Positions 18,466-29,457 of a DNA stretch of 64,000 bases are shown here, in pieces. This DNA is from Vreelandella venusta (GTDB lineage: Bacteria > Pseudomonadota > Gammaproteobacteria > Pseudomonadales > Halomonadaceae). Numbering within the stretch: the first letter of the stretch is position 1; each line of letters starts with the position of its first letter. The notes below the pieces were generated by a model. That model ran no database searches. It was not told the DNA's origin and saw only the letters and a program-made list of their open reading frames with translations. The stretch is taken from the NCBI RefSeq assembly GCF_007989605.1, contig NZ_BJUL01000012.1, forward strand, positions 47,858-111,857, given 5' to 3'. A program made the position numbers and the translations under genes.

Positions 18466-19224
18466 ATGGTAGACCACTTGGAACAGCAATTTCAGGCGCT
18501 TGGGACTCAAGACGCCGCCACACTTGGCTATCCCGATCAAGATCACGTGCTGATTATTGAAGATGACCAGCGCTTGGCAGAGCTGACCCGCGACTACCTG
18601 GAGGCAAATGGCTTTCAAGTAACGCTAGAGGCAGATGGTGCAAAGGGCGTGGATCGTATTTTAACACTTCAGCCTGACTTGGTGATTTTGGACTTAATGT
18701 TGCCGGGCGAGGATGGTTTGGCTATTTGCCGTCGTGTTAGGCCTAACTTTGCTGGTCCTATTATGATGTTAACGGCCCGCACAGATGACCTTGATCAGGT
18801 ACTGGGTTTGGAAATGGGGGCCGATGACTATGTGCCAAAGCCGGTTCAACCCCGTGTACTTCTTGCGCGTATGCGTGCGCTACTGCGTCGTGCCGATGCA
18901 CCAGCGCCGGGTGGTGAGATGCGCCTGCGCTTCGAAAATCTAGAGATAGATAACGCAACGCGTGAGGCCTGGCTTTCCGGTGAGCGTATAGATCTCACTA
19001 GCGCAGAGTTTGATCTGCTGTGGCTGTTGGCGAGCAACGCAGGGCGTGTATTAACCCGAGAAGAAATTTTTAATGAGCTGCGTGGCATTAAATACGATGG
19101 ACAGGATCGTTCGATTGACGTGCGGGTTTCGCGTATTCGCCCCAAAGTAGGCGACGACCCTAACCAACCGCACCGAATCAAAACAGTGCGGAGCAAAGGC
19201 TACCTTTTCGTCAAAGACAGTTAA
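18466..19224 (+). CDS. rstA: OmpR/PhoB family response regulator (RstA-like)
   Basis: 252 aa. The receiver domain runs from about residue 25 to 140: acidic pair in IIEDDQRLAE, phospho-acceptor D76 in LVILDLMLPGEDG, switch Thr in MLTARTDD, and K125 in VPKPVQP. The winged-helix DNA-binding domain follows (about residues 155-250), ending in the canonical RTVRSKGYLF. The N-terminal 24 residues before the first beta strand are longer than usual, so the start may be somewhat internal; the ATG at 18466 has no ideally spaced ribosome-binding site. The partner kinase begins 18 nt downstream. The RstA name rests on the kinase's resemblance to RstB and is provisional. Confidence 0.85.
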   Translation: MVDHLEQQFQALGTQDAATLGYPDQDHVLIIEDDQRLAELTRDYLEANGFQVTLEADGAKGVDRILTLQPDLVILDLMLPGEDGLAICRRVRPNFAGPIMMLTARTDDLDQVLGLEMGADDYVPKPVQPRVLLARMRALLRRADAPAPGGEMRLRFENLEIDNATREAWLSGERIDLTSAEFDLLWLLASNAGRVLTREEIFNELRGIKYDGQDRSIDVRVSRIRPKVGDDPNQPHRIKTVRSKGYLFVKDS

Positions 19225-19242
19225 CTAACAGAGGCTAACCGC

Positions 19243-20838
19243 ATGCGGCGAGTGCTGGGCCACGGTTCTTTCTTAAGGTTTTATCTTCTGCTGGGGCTTG
19301 CACTGTGCGTAGTATTCTTTATTGCATTGGGCGGGCGCTCTTTTATTGAGCAGATTCGTCGCGAAGATTATCGTGAACAGCTTGCCGCATTGCCGATGTC
19401 ATTAATGACACAGCAGTTAGCATCAAGTCCGTTGGCGGGAAGAGAAAGCCTGCTTGCCCGCTTCTCGGAACAGCTGGGGATGCAGCTCTCACTTAAGCGT
19501 ATTGAGAGTGTAGGGCTTAACTATTTTGAGCAAGCTCGCGTCGAGCGAGGCACGGTATTAGTTGCTGAAGATCCTTGGCGGTTACGGCAACGTATACCTA
19601 ACGATGAGTGGCTGCTGGAGGCAACATTTGCCGCCTGGAGCGAGCGTCAGTGGCAGGGCAGCATGATACTACTCGGGGGGTGGCTTGCTAGTATGCCTCA
19701 TGAGGCGAGGGCTGACGCCATCGCCTCGCTAGACGCGGGTAGTTGGCCACTTGTTTTGCTTTCTGCGCCGCCTTCTGACCTTACTCCAGAACAGCAGTTT
19801 CAACTCGCCCAGGGAGGCGTGTTGACTCGGCTGGTGTCGGATAAGCTCTCACTGATGCTGCTTTATCGGCTGCCGGATGATAATCAATGGTTACAAGCGG
19901 GGCCTACCTCGCGTGGCGATACGCTGCCAGCCAATTTGCACCTGCCTTTACTGGTGGGGTTAATGGTGGTGCTGAGCCTAATTATTTATTTAATTATGCG
20001 CAGCATTGAAGCGCGTATGGCGCGTTTGGAGCTTGCCGCGACTAGAATCGCCAGCGGGCGCTTAGAAACCCGGGTAAAGGTGGAAAGCGGAGACTTTTTA
20101 GGCCGTCTGGGCATGGCATTCAATGGGATGGCGAATCAAGTTCAGAGTTTGCTAAGAGGTCAGCAAGAAATGATTCGCGCGGTCTCTCATGAATTACGCA
20201 CGCCGGTGGCTCGTATACGGTTTGCAGTGCAAATGGTCGAAGATATGACCGACCAACCAGCGATTCGTCGTCAGCTTCAGGGGATCGATGCTGATATTTC
20301 CGAGCTAGACGAATTGGTAGACGAAATTCTCACCTATGCCCGTTTGGGGGGAGAGTCGATCAATGGCGTTGAATTAGAGATGGCATTGGTTGAATGCCGG
20401 GCAATGGCTGAGCGAGTCATCGACACGCTGTCACCGTTGCACCAAAGCTTATCGTTAACGCTGGATGGTAGTGCTGAAGTTGAGCTGTACGCCGAACCCC
20501 GCTATTTACAACGAGCGCTGCAGAACCTTGTCAGCAACGCCTGTCGCTATGGCAAGTCGCAAGTAGTGATTCGCCTATGGGATGAGCCTCACCTTGTACG
20601 GATTGATATTGAGGATGATGGGCCTGGCATACCACCCGAGGCGCGTAGCGATATCTTCAAGCCGTTTGCCAGGCTTGATGACAGTCGTGCCCGTAGCTCT
20701 GGGGGCTACGGGCTTGGCTTATCCATTGTGCAAAAAATTATGGCAGGCCATGGCGGTAGCGTCACTGTGGATACCAGCCCTACACTGGGCGGTGCGCGCT
20801 TTACGCTGCTGATTCCTCGTCGCGAGTTGCCGGTTTAA
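19243..20838 (+). CDS. rstB: Membrane sensor histidine kinase (RstB-like)
   Basis: 531 aa. Membrane helices at about residues 10-30 and 230-250 bracket a periplasmic sensor region of about 200 residues. Then come HAMP, the dimerisation/phosphorylation box RAVSHELRTPVARIRF with H316, the N box NLVSNACRYG, the G1 box DDGPGIP, and the G2 box SSGGYGLGLSIV. Spacing and the HAMP-DHp sequence (FNGMANQVQSLLRGQQEMI) resemble E. coli RstB. The periplasmic part is larger than in RstB, so the stimulus may differ. The 3' end overlaps the convergent metR gene by 38 bp, so the two transcripts must be complementary there. Confidence 0.88.
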   Translation: MRRVLGHGSFLRFYLLLGLALCVVFFIALGGRSFIEQIRREDYREQLAALPMSLMTQQLASSPLAGRESLLARFSEQLGMQLSLKRIESVGLNYFEQARVERGTVLVAEDPWRLRQRIPNDEWLLEATFAAWSERQWQGSMILLGGWLASMPHEARADAIASLDAGSWPLVLLSAPPSDLTPEQQFQLAQGGVLTRLVSDKLSLMLLYRLPDDNQWLQAGPTSRGDTLPANLHLPLLVGLMVVLSLIIYLIMRSIEARMARLELAATRIASGRLETRVKVESGDFLGRLGMAFNGMANQVQSLLRGQQEMIRAVSHELRTPVARIRFAVQMVEDMTDQPAIRRQLQGIDADISELDELVDEILTYARLGGESINGVELEMALVECRAMAERVIDTLSPLHQSLSLTLDGSAEVELYAEPRYLQRALQNLVSNACRYGKSQVVIRLWDEPHLVRIDIEDDGPGIPPEARSDIFKPFARLDDSRARSSGGYGLGLSIVQKIMAGHGGSVTVDTSPTLGGARFTLLIPRRELPV

Positions 20839-21739
20839 TCCCTGATAGCACCGCAAATGACGTCTCTTTAGCGGTGCGCAAAAAATCCTGCATCCAAGGC
20901 GCTTCTCTATTTTCTTCGCGAATGGCTGCATAAAGCGTGCTCCAAATACCATTCTCGCCCAGTTTTACGGCGCTAACGTAATCCCGCTCTAAATACTCGG
21001 TGAGCGCCCAGTTGGGTAGCGCGCAGACGCCTCTACCGCTGGCAACAAGCTGCATCATCATGATGGTGAGCTCTGCGGTGCGGATTTCCTGTGGTCGCAC
21101 ATTGGCGGGAGACAAAAACTGGGTAAACACGTCCAGCCGAGAGTGCTCGACCGGATAGGTGATCAGTGTCTCCTCGGCTAACGCTTGTGGTTCGATAAAC
21201 GGACGGCCAGCAAAAGCATGCTGTCGAGCAACCGCCAGCAGTCCCTCATAACGAAATAGTGGCGCGTAGTGAACCCCTTCCAGTGGCTGGGGATCGGCGG
21301 TAATCACCAAGTCTAACTGCTCTCTAGCAAGGGCAGGCAATGGGTCAAAGTGGTGGCCACTGGGAATATCGATCTCCACCTCTGGCCAATGGTCGCGAAA
21401 ATAATCCACCGTTGGCATCAGCCACTGAAAACAGCTGTGGCACTCGATAGCCATGTGTAATCGCCCCTGCTCGGTACCTGCCAAGCGAGCAAGGTCGCGT
21501 TCAGCTTTACGCACCTCGGGCAATATCTCATCCGCTAGGGCTAAAAGGCGAAGCCCCGCTCTTGTGAATTCTACGGGACGCGTTTTACGTACAAACAGCG
21601 CACTGTCAACGCGACCTTCCAAGTCTTTTAGCTGATGAGAAAGCGCCGACTGTGTTAGGTGAACCCGATCAGCAGCCTCCACGAGAGAGCCGGTTTCCCG
21701 GAGGGCGAGCAGCGTGCGCAGGTGACGTAATTCAATCAT
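20801..21739 (-). CDS. metR: LysR-type regulator MetR
   Basis: 312 aa. The N-terminal winged helix-turn-helix (MIELRHLRTLLALRETGSLV, then LTQSALSHQLKDLE) and the LysR substrate-binding domain from about residue 90 are present. It is divergent from metE, the arrangement seen in enteric bacteria and pseudomonads, where MetR activates metE with homocysteine as coinducer. A near-consensus MetR box lies directly before its start codon at 21742-21754, suggesting autoregulation and control of metE from one site. Its end overlaps the convergent sensor kinase gene. Confidence 0.93.
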   Translation of the reverse strand: MIELRHLRTLLALRETGSLVEAADRVHLTQSALSHQLKDLEGRVDSALFVRKTRPVEFTRAGLRLLALADEILPEVRKAERDLARLAGTEQGRLHMAIECHSCFQWLMPTVDYFRDHWPEVEIDIPSGHHFDPLPALAREQLDLVITADPQPLEGVHYAPLFRYEGLLAVARQHAFAGRPFIEPQALAEETLITYPVEHSRLDVFTQFLSPANVRPQEIRTAELTIMMMQLVASGRGVCALPNWALTEYLERDYVSAVKLGENGIWSTLYAAIREENREAPWMQDFLRTAKETSFAVLSGIKPATRDEESAA

Positions 21740-21741
21740 TG

Positions 21742-21754
21742 TGAGTATTTTTCA
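21742..21754. promoter_or_regulatory. Candidate MetR binding site
   Basis: TGAGTATTTTTCA matches the MetR consensus TGAA-N5-TTCA with one mismatch. It is in the metR-metE intergenic region, immediately upstream of the metR start codon. Confidence 0.55.
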
Positions 21755-21838
21755 TGTTTTCTATTAAAAACTTTAGTTTGATTCATTTTTTTGGGGTGAG
21801 CAGACTGTGCGAAATCATTCACGTTGGAAGGTTTCATC

Positions 21839-24136
21839 ATGACAGTTTCTCATATTCTCGGCTATCCCCGAATTGGCGCTCAGCGCGAACTTAAAAAAGC
21901 CACCGAAGCCTACTGGAAAGGAGATATATCGCGGGAAGACCTTGAAGCAACAGGGCAAGCGCTTAGACTTTCGCATTGGCAGATCCAGCAAAACGCTGGC
22001 CTCGATTTTATCAGTGTTGGCGATTTTGCATTTTACGACCAAGTACTTAATGTTTCCGTCATGCTAGGAGCGGTGCCCGCACGCTTCAATGCTCAGCATG
22101 AGGTTAGCGCAGGCAATGTCGATTTGGATACTGTGTTTCGCATGGCTCGTGGCCGTGCCCCTAGCGGCACGCCCGCAGCTGCTTGCGAAATGACCAAGTA
22201 CTTTGATACCAACTACCACTACTTAGTACCTGAACTGCATAAGGGGCAGTCGTTTACGCTAGCGTCTGAGCGCTTATTTAATGAAGTAGATGAAGCCTTA
22301 CAGGCAGGCTTTACGCCTAAAGTAACGCTAACCGGCCCGCTTACTTGGCTATGGTTGGGTAAAACCAAAGGTAGCGATTTTGACCGGCTGAGCCTGCTGG
22401 ACAGCGTACTGGATGTGTATAGCGAGATTCTGGCACGCTTAGCCACTCAAGGTATCGAGTGGGTGCAGCTTGATGAACCTGCCTTGGTACAAGACCTGCC
22501 GTTGGCATGGCAGCAAGCGTATGAGCGCGCCTATCATCGTCTGCAATCGGCGCCGCTGAAGCTACTCGTTGCCAGTTATTTTGGTGCGCTGGGTGATAAT
22601 CTTTCGCTAGCCACTCGCCTGCCAGTAGCTGGCTTGCATATTGATGCTGTGCGTGCGCCGGGTCAGGTAGAGAGCGTGATTGATCGACTAGGCCCTCATC
22701 AAGTGCTCTCAATTGGCTTAGTTGATGGCCGCAATATTTGGCGTGCTGATTTGGCAGCCCTACGTGAGCGTTTGCTGCCTTTAAAAGTGCGTTTAGGCCA
22801 GCGGCTATGGCTGGCGCCCAGCTGCTCATTGCTACACGTACCGGTAGACTTGTCCCAAGAAACCGAGCTGGATAGCGAGCTGGTCGGCTGGCTAGCATTT
22901 GCACGCCAAAAGCTAGATGAGGTGGTGACCCTTACTCGGCTCATTGATAACCGCACAACGCCTGTTGATGAACAGCGGGTGAGCGAGGCAACCCATGCTT
23001 TGGATCAGCGTCGTGAGTCAACGCGAATTCATCAGCCTGCTGTTAGCTCACGTCTAGCTGCAATAACGGCTCAAGATAGCCAACGTCAGTCGCCTTATGC
23101 TGCCCGCGCAGCGGCACAGCGCAGAGCACTTGCATTGCCGCTGTTTGCCACCACCACCATTGGTTCTTTTCCGCAAACGGGTGAGATACGCTCTGCCCGT
23201 CGAGCATTTAAAGCCGGTGAACTGAGCCAAACGGATTATGAAGGCCGTATGCGGGAAGAAATTGCTTTCGTCGTAGAGCGCCAGGAAGCACTAGGACTGG
23301 ATGTGCCTGTCCATGGTGAGGCTGAACGTAATGACATGGTGGAGTACTTTGGTGAACAGTTAGAGGGGTTTGCCTTTACGCGCTTTGGCTGGGTACAAAG
23401 TTATGGCTCCCGTTGCGTGAAACCACCGATTATTTTTGGTGATGTCACCCGACTGGTGCCAATGACGGTGAAGTGGAGCGAATATGCCCAATCGCTTACT
23501 GATAAGCCCATGAAAGGCATGTTGACAGGGCCCGTGACGATTTTGCAATGGTCGTTTGTGCGTGATGACCAACCTCGCGCAACCACCTGTCGCCAGATCG
23601 CCCTAGCGCTGCGTGACGAAGTGCTGGATTTGGAAAAAGCCGGTATTCAAATTATTCAAATTGACGAGCCTGCGTTACGTGAAGGTTTACCGCTGCGCCA
23701 GCACGAGTGGCAAGACTATTTAGATTGGGCGGTAGAAAGCTTCCAGCTAAGCGCTGCTGGCGTTAAGGATAGCACCCAAATTCATACCCATATGTGCTAT
23801 TCGGAATTTAACGACATCATTGGTGCCATTGCTGCACTAGACGCGGATGTGATTACTATTGAAACGTCTCGCTCCGATATGGAGCTGCTGGACGCTTTCC
23901 AGGATTTTGCATACCCGAACGAAATTGGGCCAGGGGTTTATGATATCCACACGCCCAATATTCCGGATGTTGCCTGGATGGTGGCGTTGATGGAAAAAGC
24001 GCTAGAGAAAATCCCTGCCGATCGGCTGTGGGTGAATCCTGATTGTGGTCTGAAAACTCGTGGCTGGGCAGAAGTAGAGCCTGCATTGGCGAATATGGTG
24101 GAAGCGGCGAATCAACTGCGTCAGCGTTACGGGTAA
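21839..24136 (+). CDS. metE: Cobalamin-independent methionine synthase
   Basis: 765 aa, standard length. It transfers the methyl group from methyltetrahydrofolate-triglutamate to homocysteine. N-terminal barrel: [21 protein letters not shown]-terminal catalytic barrel: [17 protein letters not shown] near residue 440, zinc ligands His and Cys in [10 protein letters not shown], and the last Cys in [11 protein letters not shown]. The ATG at 21839 has GGAAGG eight bases upstream; an earlier in-frame TTG at 21824 lies within that site region. It is controlled from the MetR region shared with metR. A 16-bp tandem array and a strong terminator follow the stop. Confidence 0.97.
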   Translation: MTVSHILGYPRIGAQRELKKATEAYWKGDISREDLEATGQALRLSHWQIQQNAGLDFISVGDFAFYDQVLNVSVMLGAVPARFNAQHEVSAGNVDLDTVFRMARGRAPSGTPAAACEMTKYFDTNYHYLVPELHKGQSFTLASERLFNEVDEALQAGFTPKVTLTGPLTWLWLGKTKGSDFDRLSLLDSVLDVYSEILARLATQGIEWVQLDEPALVQDLPLAWQQAYERAYHRLQSAPLKLLVASYFGALGDNLSLATRLPVAGLHIDAVRAPGQVESVIDRLGPHQVLSIGLVDGRNIWRADLAALRERLLPLKVRLGQRLWLAPSCSLLHVPVDLSQETELDSELVGWLAFARQKLDEVVTLTRLIDNRTTPVDEQRVSEATHALDQRRESTRIHQPAVSSRLAAITAQDSQRQSPYAARAAAQRRALALPLFATTTIGSFPQTGEIRSARRAFKAGELSQTDYEGRMREEIAFVVERQEALGLDVPVHGEAERNDMVEYFGEQLEGFAFTRFGWVQSYGSRCVKPPIIFGDVTRLVPMTVKWSEYAQSLTDKPMKGMLTGPVTILQWSFVRDDQPRATTCRQIALALRDEVLDLEKAGIQIIQIDEPALREGLPLRQHEWQDYLDWAVESFQLSAAGVKDSTQIHTHMCYSEFNDIIGAIAALDADVITIETSRSDMELLDAFQDFAYPNEIGPGVYDIHTPNIPDVAWMVALMEKALEKIPADRLWVNPDCGLKTRGWAEVEPALANMVEAANQLRQRYG

Positions 24137-24180
24137 TTAGCTGATTACCCACTAGACAAGTAAGGGTGATAAAAGTTAAT

Positions 24181-24276
24181 TCTGAACATAGGTGCTTATA
24201 AATATAGGCACTTCTGAACATAGGTACTTATAAATATAGGTGCTTCTAAATATAAGTACTTCTAAACACAGGTACT
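24181..24276. repeat. 16-bp tandem repeat, six exact-length units, after metE
   Basis: Units begin at 24181, 24197, 24213, 24229, 24245 and 24261 with no length variation; the third is TCTGAACATAGGTACT. Units 1/3 and 2/4 resemble each other most, suggesting duplication of a 32-bp pair. It is A/T-rich, non-coding, between the metE stop and its terminator. Confidence 0.92.
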
Positions 24277-24284
24277 TGTCATTT

Positions 24285-24320
24285 AAGCCCCGCTGCAACA
24301 GACAGCGGGGCTTATTGTTT
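24285..24320. terminator. Bidirectional terminator between metE and ppk1
   Basis: Perfect 11-bp stem AAGCCCCGCTG / CAGCGGGGCTT with a 7-nt loop, followed on the plus strand by ATTGTTT; it serves convergent metE and ppk1. Confidence 0.85.
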
Positions 24321-24335
24321 CTCTAGCGGTGATGG

Positions 24336-26549
24336 CTAGCTTTTTGAAGCGTAGGCATAGAGCAGTGTTTCCTGGGCACTGATCGGGTCGCCATTGCCAG
24401 GGCTCTGCAGTTGATAGCTACCGTCGCTTTGTAGAAGCCAGCTTTGACAGTTATCGACCAGGTAGGTCTCCAAATCTTTACGTACTCGGGTGGCAAGCTT
24501 TTTATCCAATAGCGGAAAGCAGGTTTCTACGCGATGGAACATATTGCGTGACATAAAATCAGCACTTGAACACCATGTTTCTGGCTTGCCGTCATTGTGG
24601 AAGTGGAAAACACGGGTATGTTCTAAAAAGCGCCCAATAATCGACCGAACACGGATATTCTCTGAAACACCCTCGATACCGGGTTTCAAACAGCACATGC
24701 CACGAATGATCAGGTCGCACTCTACGCCTGCTTGCGAGGCGCGATAAAGCGCTTTGATAAGCTTGGGCTCTGTTAGCGAATTGCACTTAATAATGATATG
24801 GCCACGCTTACCTTTTAGCGCTACCTGCGCTTCACGATCAATCATTTCGACTAGGCGCTCGTGAAGCGTAAAGGGGGCGTGAAGTAGGGTGTCGATCTTG
24901 CGCGCGCGGCCCATGCCAGAAAGCTGCTGAAACACTTTGTGCACGTCCGCGCATAGCGCAGTATTAGCAGTCAGCAGGCTATAATCGGTATATAGCTTGG
25001 CGGTTTTAGAGTGGTAGTTGCCAGTGCCTAAATGTGCGTAGTGGCGCAACTCGCCCTTCTCGCGTCGCACGATATGCAGCATCTTGGCGTGGGTTTTATA
25101 GGCCATGATGCCGTAAATCACGATGGCGCCGGCTTCCTGCAGGCGTGATGCTAACTGAAGATTGTCGGCCTCATCAAAGCGCGCCCGTAGCTCGATAACA
25201 ACGGTGACTTCTTTACCTTGGCTGGCGGCATCGACCAGAGCACTCACTATCGTAGAGTCTGCACCGGTGCGGTACAGCGTCTGCTTGATTGCCAGTACGT
25301 CTGGATCGCGGGCGGCCTCGCGCAGTAGGTCTTCGATAGGTGAAAAGGACTGGAACGGGTGGTGAAGCAGAATATCGCTTTTGGCAATAGCGCTGAACAG
25401 GCTACCGCCTTTTAATACTTTTGGCACGCTAGGTGAATAGGGCCGATAGAGCAGCTCTGGTCGGTCAACGTCGCCGAGAACCGCCATCATGCGGGTCAAG
25501 TTTACCGGCCCTTGAACACGGTATAAGTCGCTGCTTTCTAGCTCAAACTGGCGCAGTAAGAAACTGGTCAAGTCATCAGGACAGTTATCAGCGACTTCAA
25601 GGCGCACACCGCTGCCATAACGGCGGGCTAATAGCTCGCCGCGTAGCGCTGAGGCCAAATCTGAGACCTCTTCAGGATCGACGGTCATATCGGCATTACG
25701 GGTCAGCCGGAACTGATAACAACCACGCACACGCATGCCGGGGAAGAGTTCCTCTGCATGTGCGTGAATCATTGACGATAAGAAAATATATTCGGAGAAG
25801 CCTTCTGCACATAGCGCTTTAGGCAGTGCCATTAAGCGAGGCAATGAGCGGGGAGCGGGCAGTATTGCCATACCACCAGCCCGACCAAAGGCGTCTTTTC
25901 CCTCGAGTTCCACAATGAAGTTTAGGCTTTTATTAACTAAACGCGGGAACGGATGGGAGGGGTCTAAGCCAATGGGGCTGATGACCGGCATGATCTCGTT
26001 ATCAAAGAAATCTTTAACCCAGGCTTTTTGCTCGTCGGTCCACTGATCGCGCCGACGAAAGCGTAGCCCCTGAGCTTCCAGCGCGGGCAGTAGCGTCTCA
26101 TTCAATATTTGATATTGACGAGCAATTTGCTGATGCGCGATATCCGAGATTTCTGCCAGCACCGCCTTGGGCAAGCGGCCGTCGGCGGCGGTAGTGTCGT
26201 CGCCTAATGCCATTTGGTGTTTAAGCCCGGCGACTCTTATCTCAAAAAACTCATCCATGTTGGATGAAAAGATCAGCAGAAACATCAGCCGGTTAAGTAG
26301 CGGATGCGCATCGTCCAAGGCTTGTTCAAGCACTCGGATATTGAACTGCAGATGAGAAAGCTCGCGATTGAAGTAGAGCTGCGGGTCGTCAAGATCCGCC
26401 TCCAAATGAGACTCTTTCGCGTGAACTCCGGTGGGGGTACGATTGATGCGCAATGGCAAAGCCTCTCCCTCGCCAGTTACCGTTTCGTGTGTAGCGTTTG
26501 TTGACTCGCTAGAGAATGCTGGCGTGGAATCTGCTGATTGATCGTCCAT
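24336..26549 (-). CDS. ppk1: Polyphosphate kinase 1
   Basis: 737 aa, typical PPK1 length (about 690) plus an N-terminal extension of about 50 polar residues. It makes polyphosphate from ATP and is peripheral to the membrane. The N domain begins at LYFNRELSHLQFNIRVLEQA, followed by LIFSSNMDEFFEIRVAG. The two phospholipase-D-like domains carry the autophosphorylated histidine in YKTHAKMLHIVRR and the second in HLGTGNYHSKTAKLYTDYS. No ppx (exopolyphosphatase) gene is adjacent. The ATG at 26549 begins the extension (MDDQSADSTPAFSSE); a later start is possible, but the family homology itself starts downstream of residue 50. Confidence 0.96.
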   Translation of the reverse strand: MDDQSADSTPAFSSESTNATHETVTGEGEALPLRINRTPTGVHAKESHLEADLDDPQLYFNRELSHLQFNIRVLEQALDDAHPLLNRLMFLLIFSSNMDEFFEIRVAGLKHQMALGDDTTAADGRLPKAVLAEISDIAHQQIARQYQILNETLLPALEAQGLRFRRRDQWTDEQKAWVKDFFDNEIMPVISPIGLDPSHPFPRLVNKSLNFIVELEGKDAFGRAGGMAILPAPRSLPRLMALPKALCAEGFSEYIFLSSMIHAHAEELFPGMRVRGCYQFRLTRNADMTVDPEEVSDLASALRGELLARRYGSGVRLEVADNCPDDLTSFLLRQFELESSDLYRVQGPVNLTRMMAVLGDVDRPELLYRPYSPSVPKVLKGGSLFSAIAKSDILLHHPFQSFSPIEDLLREAARDPDVLAIKQTLYRTGADSTIVSALVDAASQGKEVTVVIELRARFDEADNLQLASRLQEAGAIVIYGIMAYKTHAKMLHIVRREKGELRHYAHLGTGNYHSKTAKLYTDYSLLTANTALCADVHKVFQQLSGMGRARKIDTLLHAPFTLHERLVEMIDREAQVALKGKRGHIIIKCNSLTEPKLIKALYRASQAGVECDLIIRGMCCLKPGIEGVSENIRVRSIIGRFLEHTRVFHFHNDGKPETWCSSADFMSRNMFHRVETCFPLLDKKLATRVRKDLETYLVDNCQSWLLQSDGSYQLQSPGNGDPISAQETLLYAYASKS

Positions 26550-26617
26550 GGTTGCCCCCAGTAGTGGTTCATACTCATCATAGCGTGATTACGACTGTTG
26601 GGAGCAGTATGCCGGGG

Positions 26618-26654
26618 AAAGATGACAAACAAGTGTCACTGGTTTGTCATCTTT
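26618..26654 (-). terminator. Hairpin downstream of hemB
   Basis: Perfect 13-bp stem AAAGATGACAAAC / GTTTGTCATCTTT with an 11-nt loop, between the hemB stop and ppk1 start. The downstream T run on the minus strand is only part of the stem, so termination may be weak. Confidence 0.6.
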
Positions 26655-26672
26655 AAGGACTGACCTATTAAA

Positions 26673-27725
<1,053 letters not shown>

Positions 27726-27888
27726 TTAAAAGGCCTAACGTGAGTATATCAGTCTTGCACTGCAGCGAAAGCGGGCTTGTGATAGCTGGCTTGTAGTGGC
27801 TTTATAGACTGACTAAAGTGAGTCACTCAGCGACGCTAAGTGGCGACGATTTAACAGCGATAATAAGCGCTACAACAAGGAGATAAGC

Positions 27889-28548
27889 ATGACCAAACAG
27901 GTAGCAATCGTATTAGCAGGCTGCGGCGTTTTTGATGGTTCAGAAATCTATGAAACAACGCTAACGCTGCTGCGCCTTGATCAGTTAGGGATTGGCTATC
28001 GCTGCTTTGCGCCGGATGTCGCTCAGCACCACGTGATTAACCACTTAACTCAAGAGCCTGTCGAGGGCGAGCAGCGCAATGTGTTACAGGAGTCGGCGCG
28101 TCTTGCCCGTGGTGATATTAGCCCGATTACGGAGCTAGATGCTGACGACTTTGATGCGGTTATTGTTCCTGGTGGCTTTGGTGTCGCTAAAAACCTGTCT
28201 GATTTTGCCGACAAGAGCGACAGTATGCAGGTACTTGAGAGTGTCAAAGAGGCGCTGGTAGGCTTTAAAGAAGAGGCAAAACCCATTGGCCTGATGTGTA
28301 TTGCTCCTGTTTTGGTCCCGCGCCTACTTGGCGAAGGGGTGGCCGTGACGATTGGTCATGATCCCGGTGTTTCTGGTGCCATTAGTGCGATGGGTGGCCT
28401 GCACCGCAGCTGTGGCGTAGAAGATATTGTGGTGGATCATGAGCACCGGGTGGTAACCACGCCTGCTTATATGCTGGCGACCCGTATCAGTGAGGCCGCC
28501 ACAGGTATCTTTAAGTTGGTCGACCGCATTGATGAAATGATGGGCTAA
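27889..28548 (+). CDS. elbB: ElbB, DJ-1/glutamine-amidotransferase-like protein
   Basis: 219 aa class I glutamine-amidotransferase-like (DJ-1/PfpI fold) protein. Features: VAIVLAGCGVFDGSEIYETT at the start, VIVPGGFGVAKNLSDFA near residue 90, and the nucleophile-elbow cysteine in IGLMCIAPVLVPRLL near residue 140. In E. coli the homologue has glyoxalase activity and was linked to isoprenoid synthesis; the physiological role is unsettled. AAGGAG lies seven bases upstream of the ATG. It is monocistronic, closed by a strong bidirectional terminator. Confidence 0.93.
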   Translation: MTKQVAIVLAGCGVFDGSEIYETTLTLLRLDQLGIGYRCFAPDVAQHHVINHLTQEPVEGEQRNVLQESARLARGDISPITELDADDFDAVIVPGGFGVAKNLSDFADKSDSMQVLESVKEALVGFKEEAKPIGLMCIAPVLVPRLLGEGVAVTIGHDPGVSGAISAMGGLHRSCGVEDIVVDHEHRVVTTPAYMLATRISEAATGIFKLVDRIDEMMG

Positions 28549-28606
28549 TATTTTCTCGGTAATCGGCTATTCGTATTAAAGGCAAACAGCCTCTCGTATG
28601 AAGAGC

Positions 28607-28646
28607 AAAAAGCCTCTGCCATGTTTCAATGGCAGAGGCTTTTTTT
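28607..28646. terminator. Bidirectional terminator between elbB and tatC
   Basis: 16-bp perfect stem AAAAAGCCTCTGCCAT paired across a 6-nt loop, with T-run flanks on both strands. It serves convergent elbB and tatABC. Confidence 0.93.
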
Positions 28647-28674
28647 AAGCAGTGCAGCGCCGTTAACAGTGCTT

Positions 28675-29457
28675 TTAGGTCTCTTGTTCCTCAGCGTCAT
28701 CCGCCTTGGCCTTACGGCGTACCAATCGGCCAAACAGTAGGCCCACCTCATAAAGTAGATACATCGGTATCGCTAACAGGCTTTGAGAAATAACGTCGGG
28801 AGGAGTAAGCAGCATGCCCACCACAAAGCAGCCTAAAATAACGTAGGGGCGCTTTTTAGAAAGGCTTTCGACCGTGGTTGCGCCAGACAGTATCAGCAGA
28901 AATGTTGCGATGGGGATTTCAAACGCAACACCAAAGGCGAAAAACAGTTTAAGTACAAAGTTCAAATACTGATTAATGTCGGTCATTACCGCCACATTTT
29001 CCGGCCCGGTTTGGGTGAAAAACTCAAATAGCAGCGGAAAGACCACGTAATAAGCAAAGGCCGCTCCAGCGTAAAATAGCGCTATGCTGGAGACCAGAAT
29101 CGGGATCGCCAGCGCTTTTTCGTTATCGTAAAGTCCAGGTGCTACAAACGCCCATGCTTGGTGCAGTACGAAGGGGATAGCGATAAAGACAGCGACTACC
29201 AGGGTTAGTTTAAAGGGGGCTAAGAAGGGCGAGGCCACCTCGGTGGCGATCATCTGTGAACCTTCTGGCAACAGGGCCATTAATGGTTCGGCTACAAAGC
29301 TGTAGATGTCATTAGCAAAGGCATAAAGGCCAAGAAACACGACTAATACCACTACGACCGCTTTCATAAGCCGCGAGCGTAACTCGATCAGGTGCTCAAT
29401 AAGAGGCGCTTGGCTTTGGTCTTTATGTGGCTCCTGGGAATCGCCAGACATGCTCAT
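28675..29457 (-). CDS. tatC: Sec-independent protein translocase TatC
   Basis: 260 aa, six membrane helices, the core receptor of the twin-arginine translocase. Signature segments: LIEHLIELRSRLMKAVVVVL at the N-terminus (cytoplasmic signal-peptide site with conserved Glu and Arg), FVAPGLYDNEKA, and FGVAFEIPIATFLLI with the membrane Glu. The start overlaps the tatB stop by 4 nt. The tail after the last helix is charged (RRKAKADDAEEQE). It is the last gene of tatABC. Confidence 0.97.
   Translation of the reverse strand: MSMSGDSQEPHKDQSQAPLIEHLIELRSRLMKAVVVVLVVFLGLYAFANDIYSFVAEPLMALLPEGSQMIATEVASPFLAPFKLTLVVAVFIAIPFVLHQAWAFVAPGLYDNEKALAIPILVSSIALFYAGAAFAYYVVFPLLFEFFTQTGPENVAVMTDINQYLNFVLKLFFAFGVAFEIPIATFLLILSGATTVESLSKKRPYVILGCFVVGMLLTPPDVISQSLLAIPMYLLYEVGLLFGRLVRRKAKADDAEEQET

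Noticed and set aside
22341..22904. 187-codon open frame antisense to metE
   Set aside because: Lies wholly inside metE, composition typical of a reverse-complement shadow.
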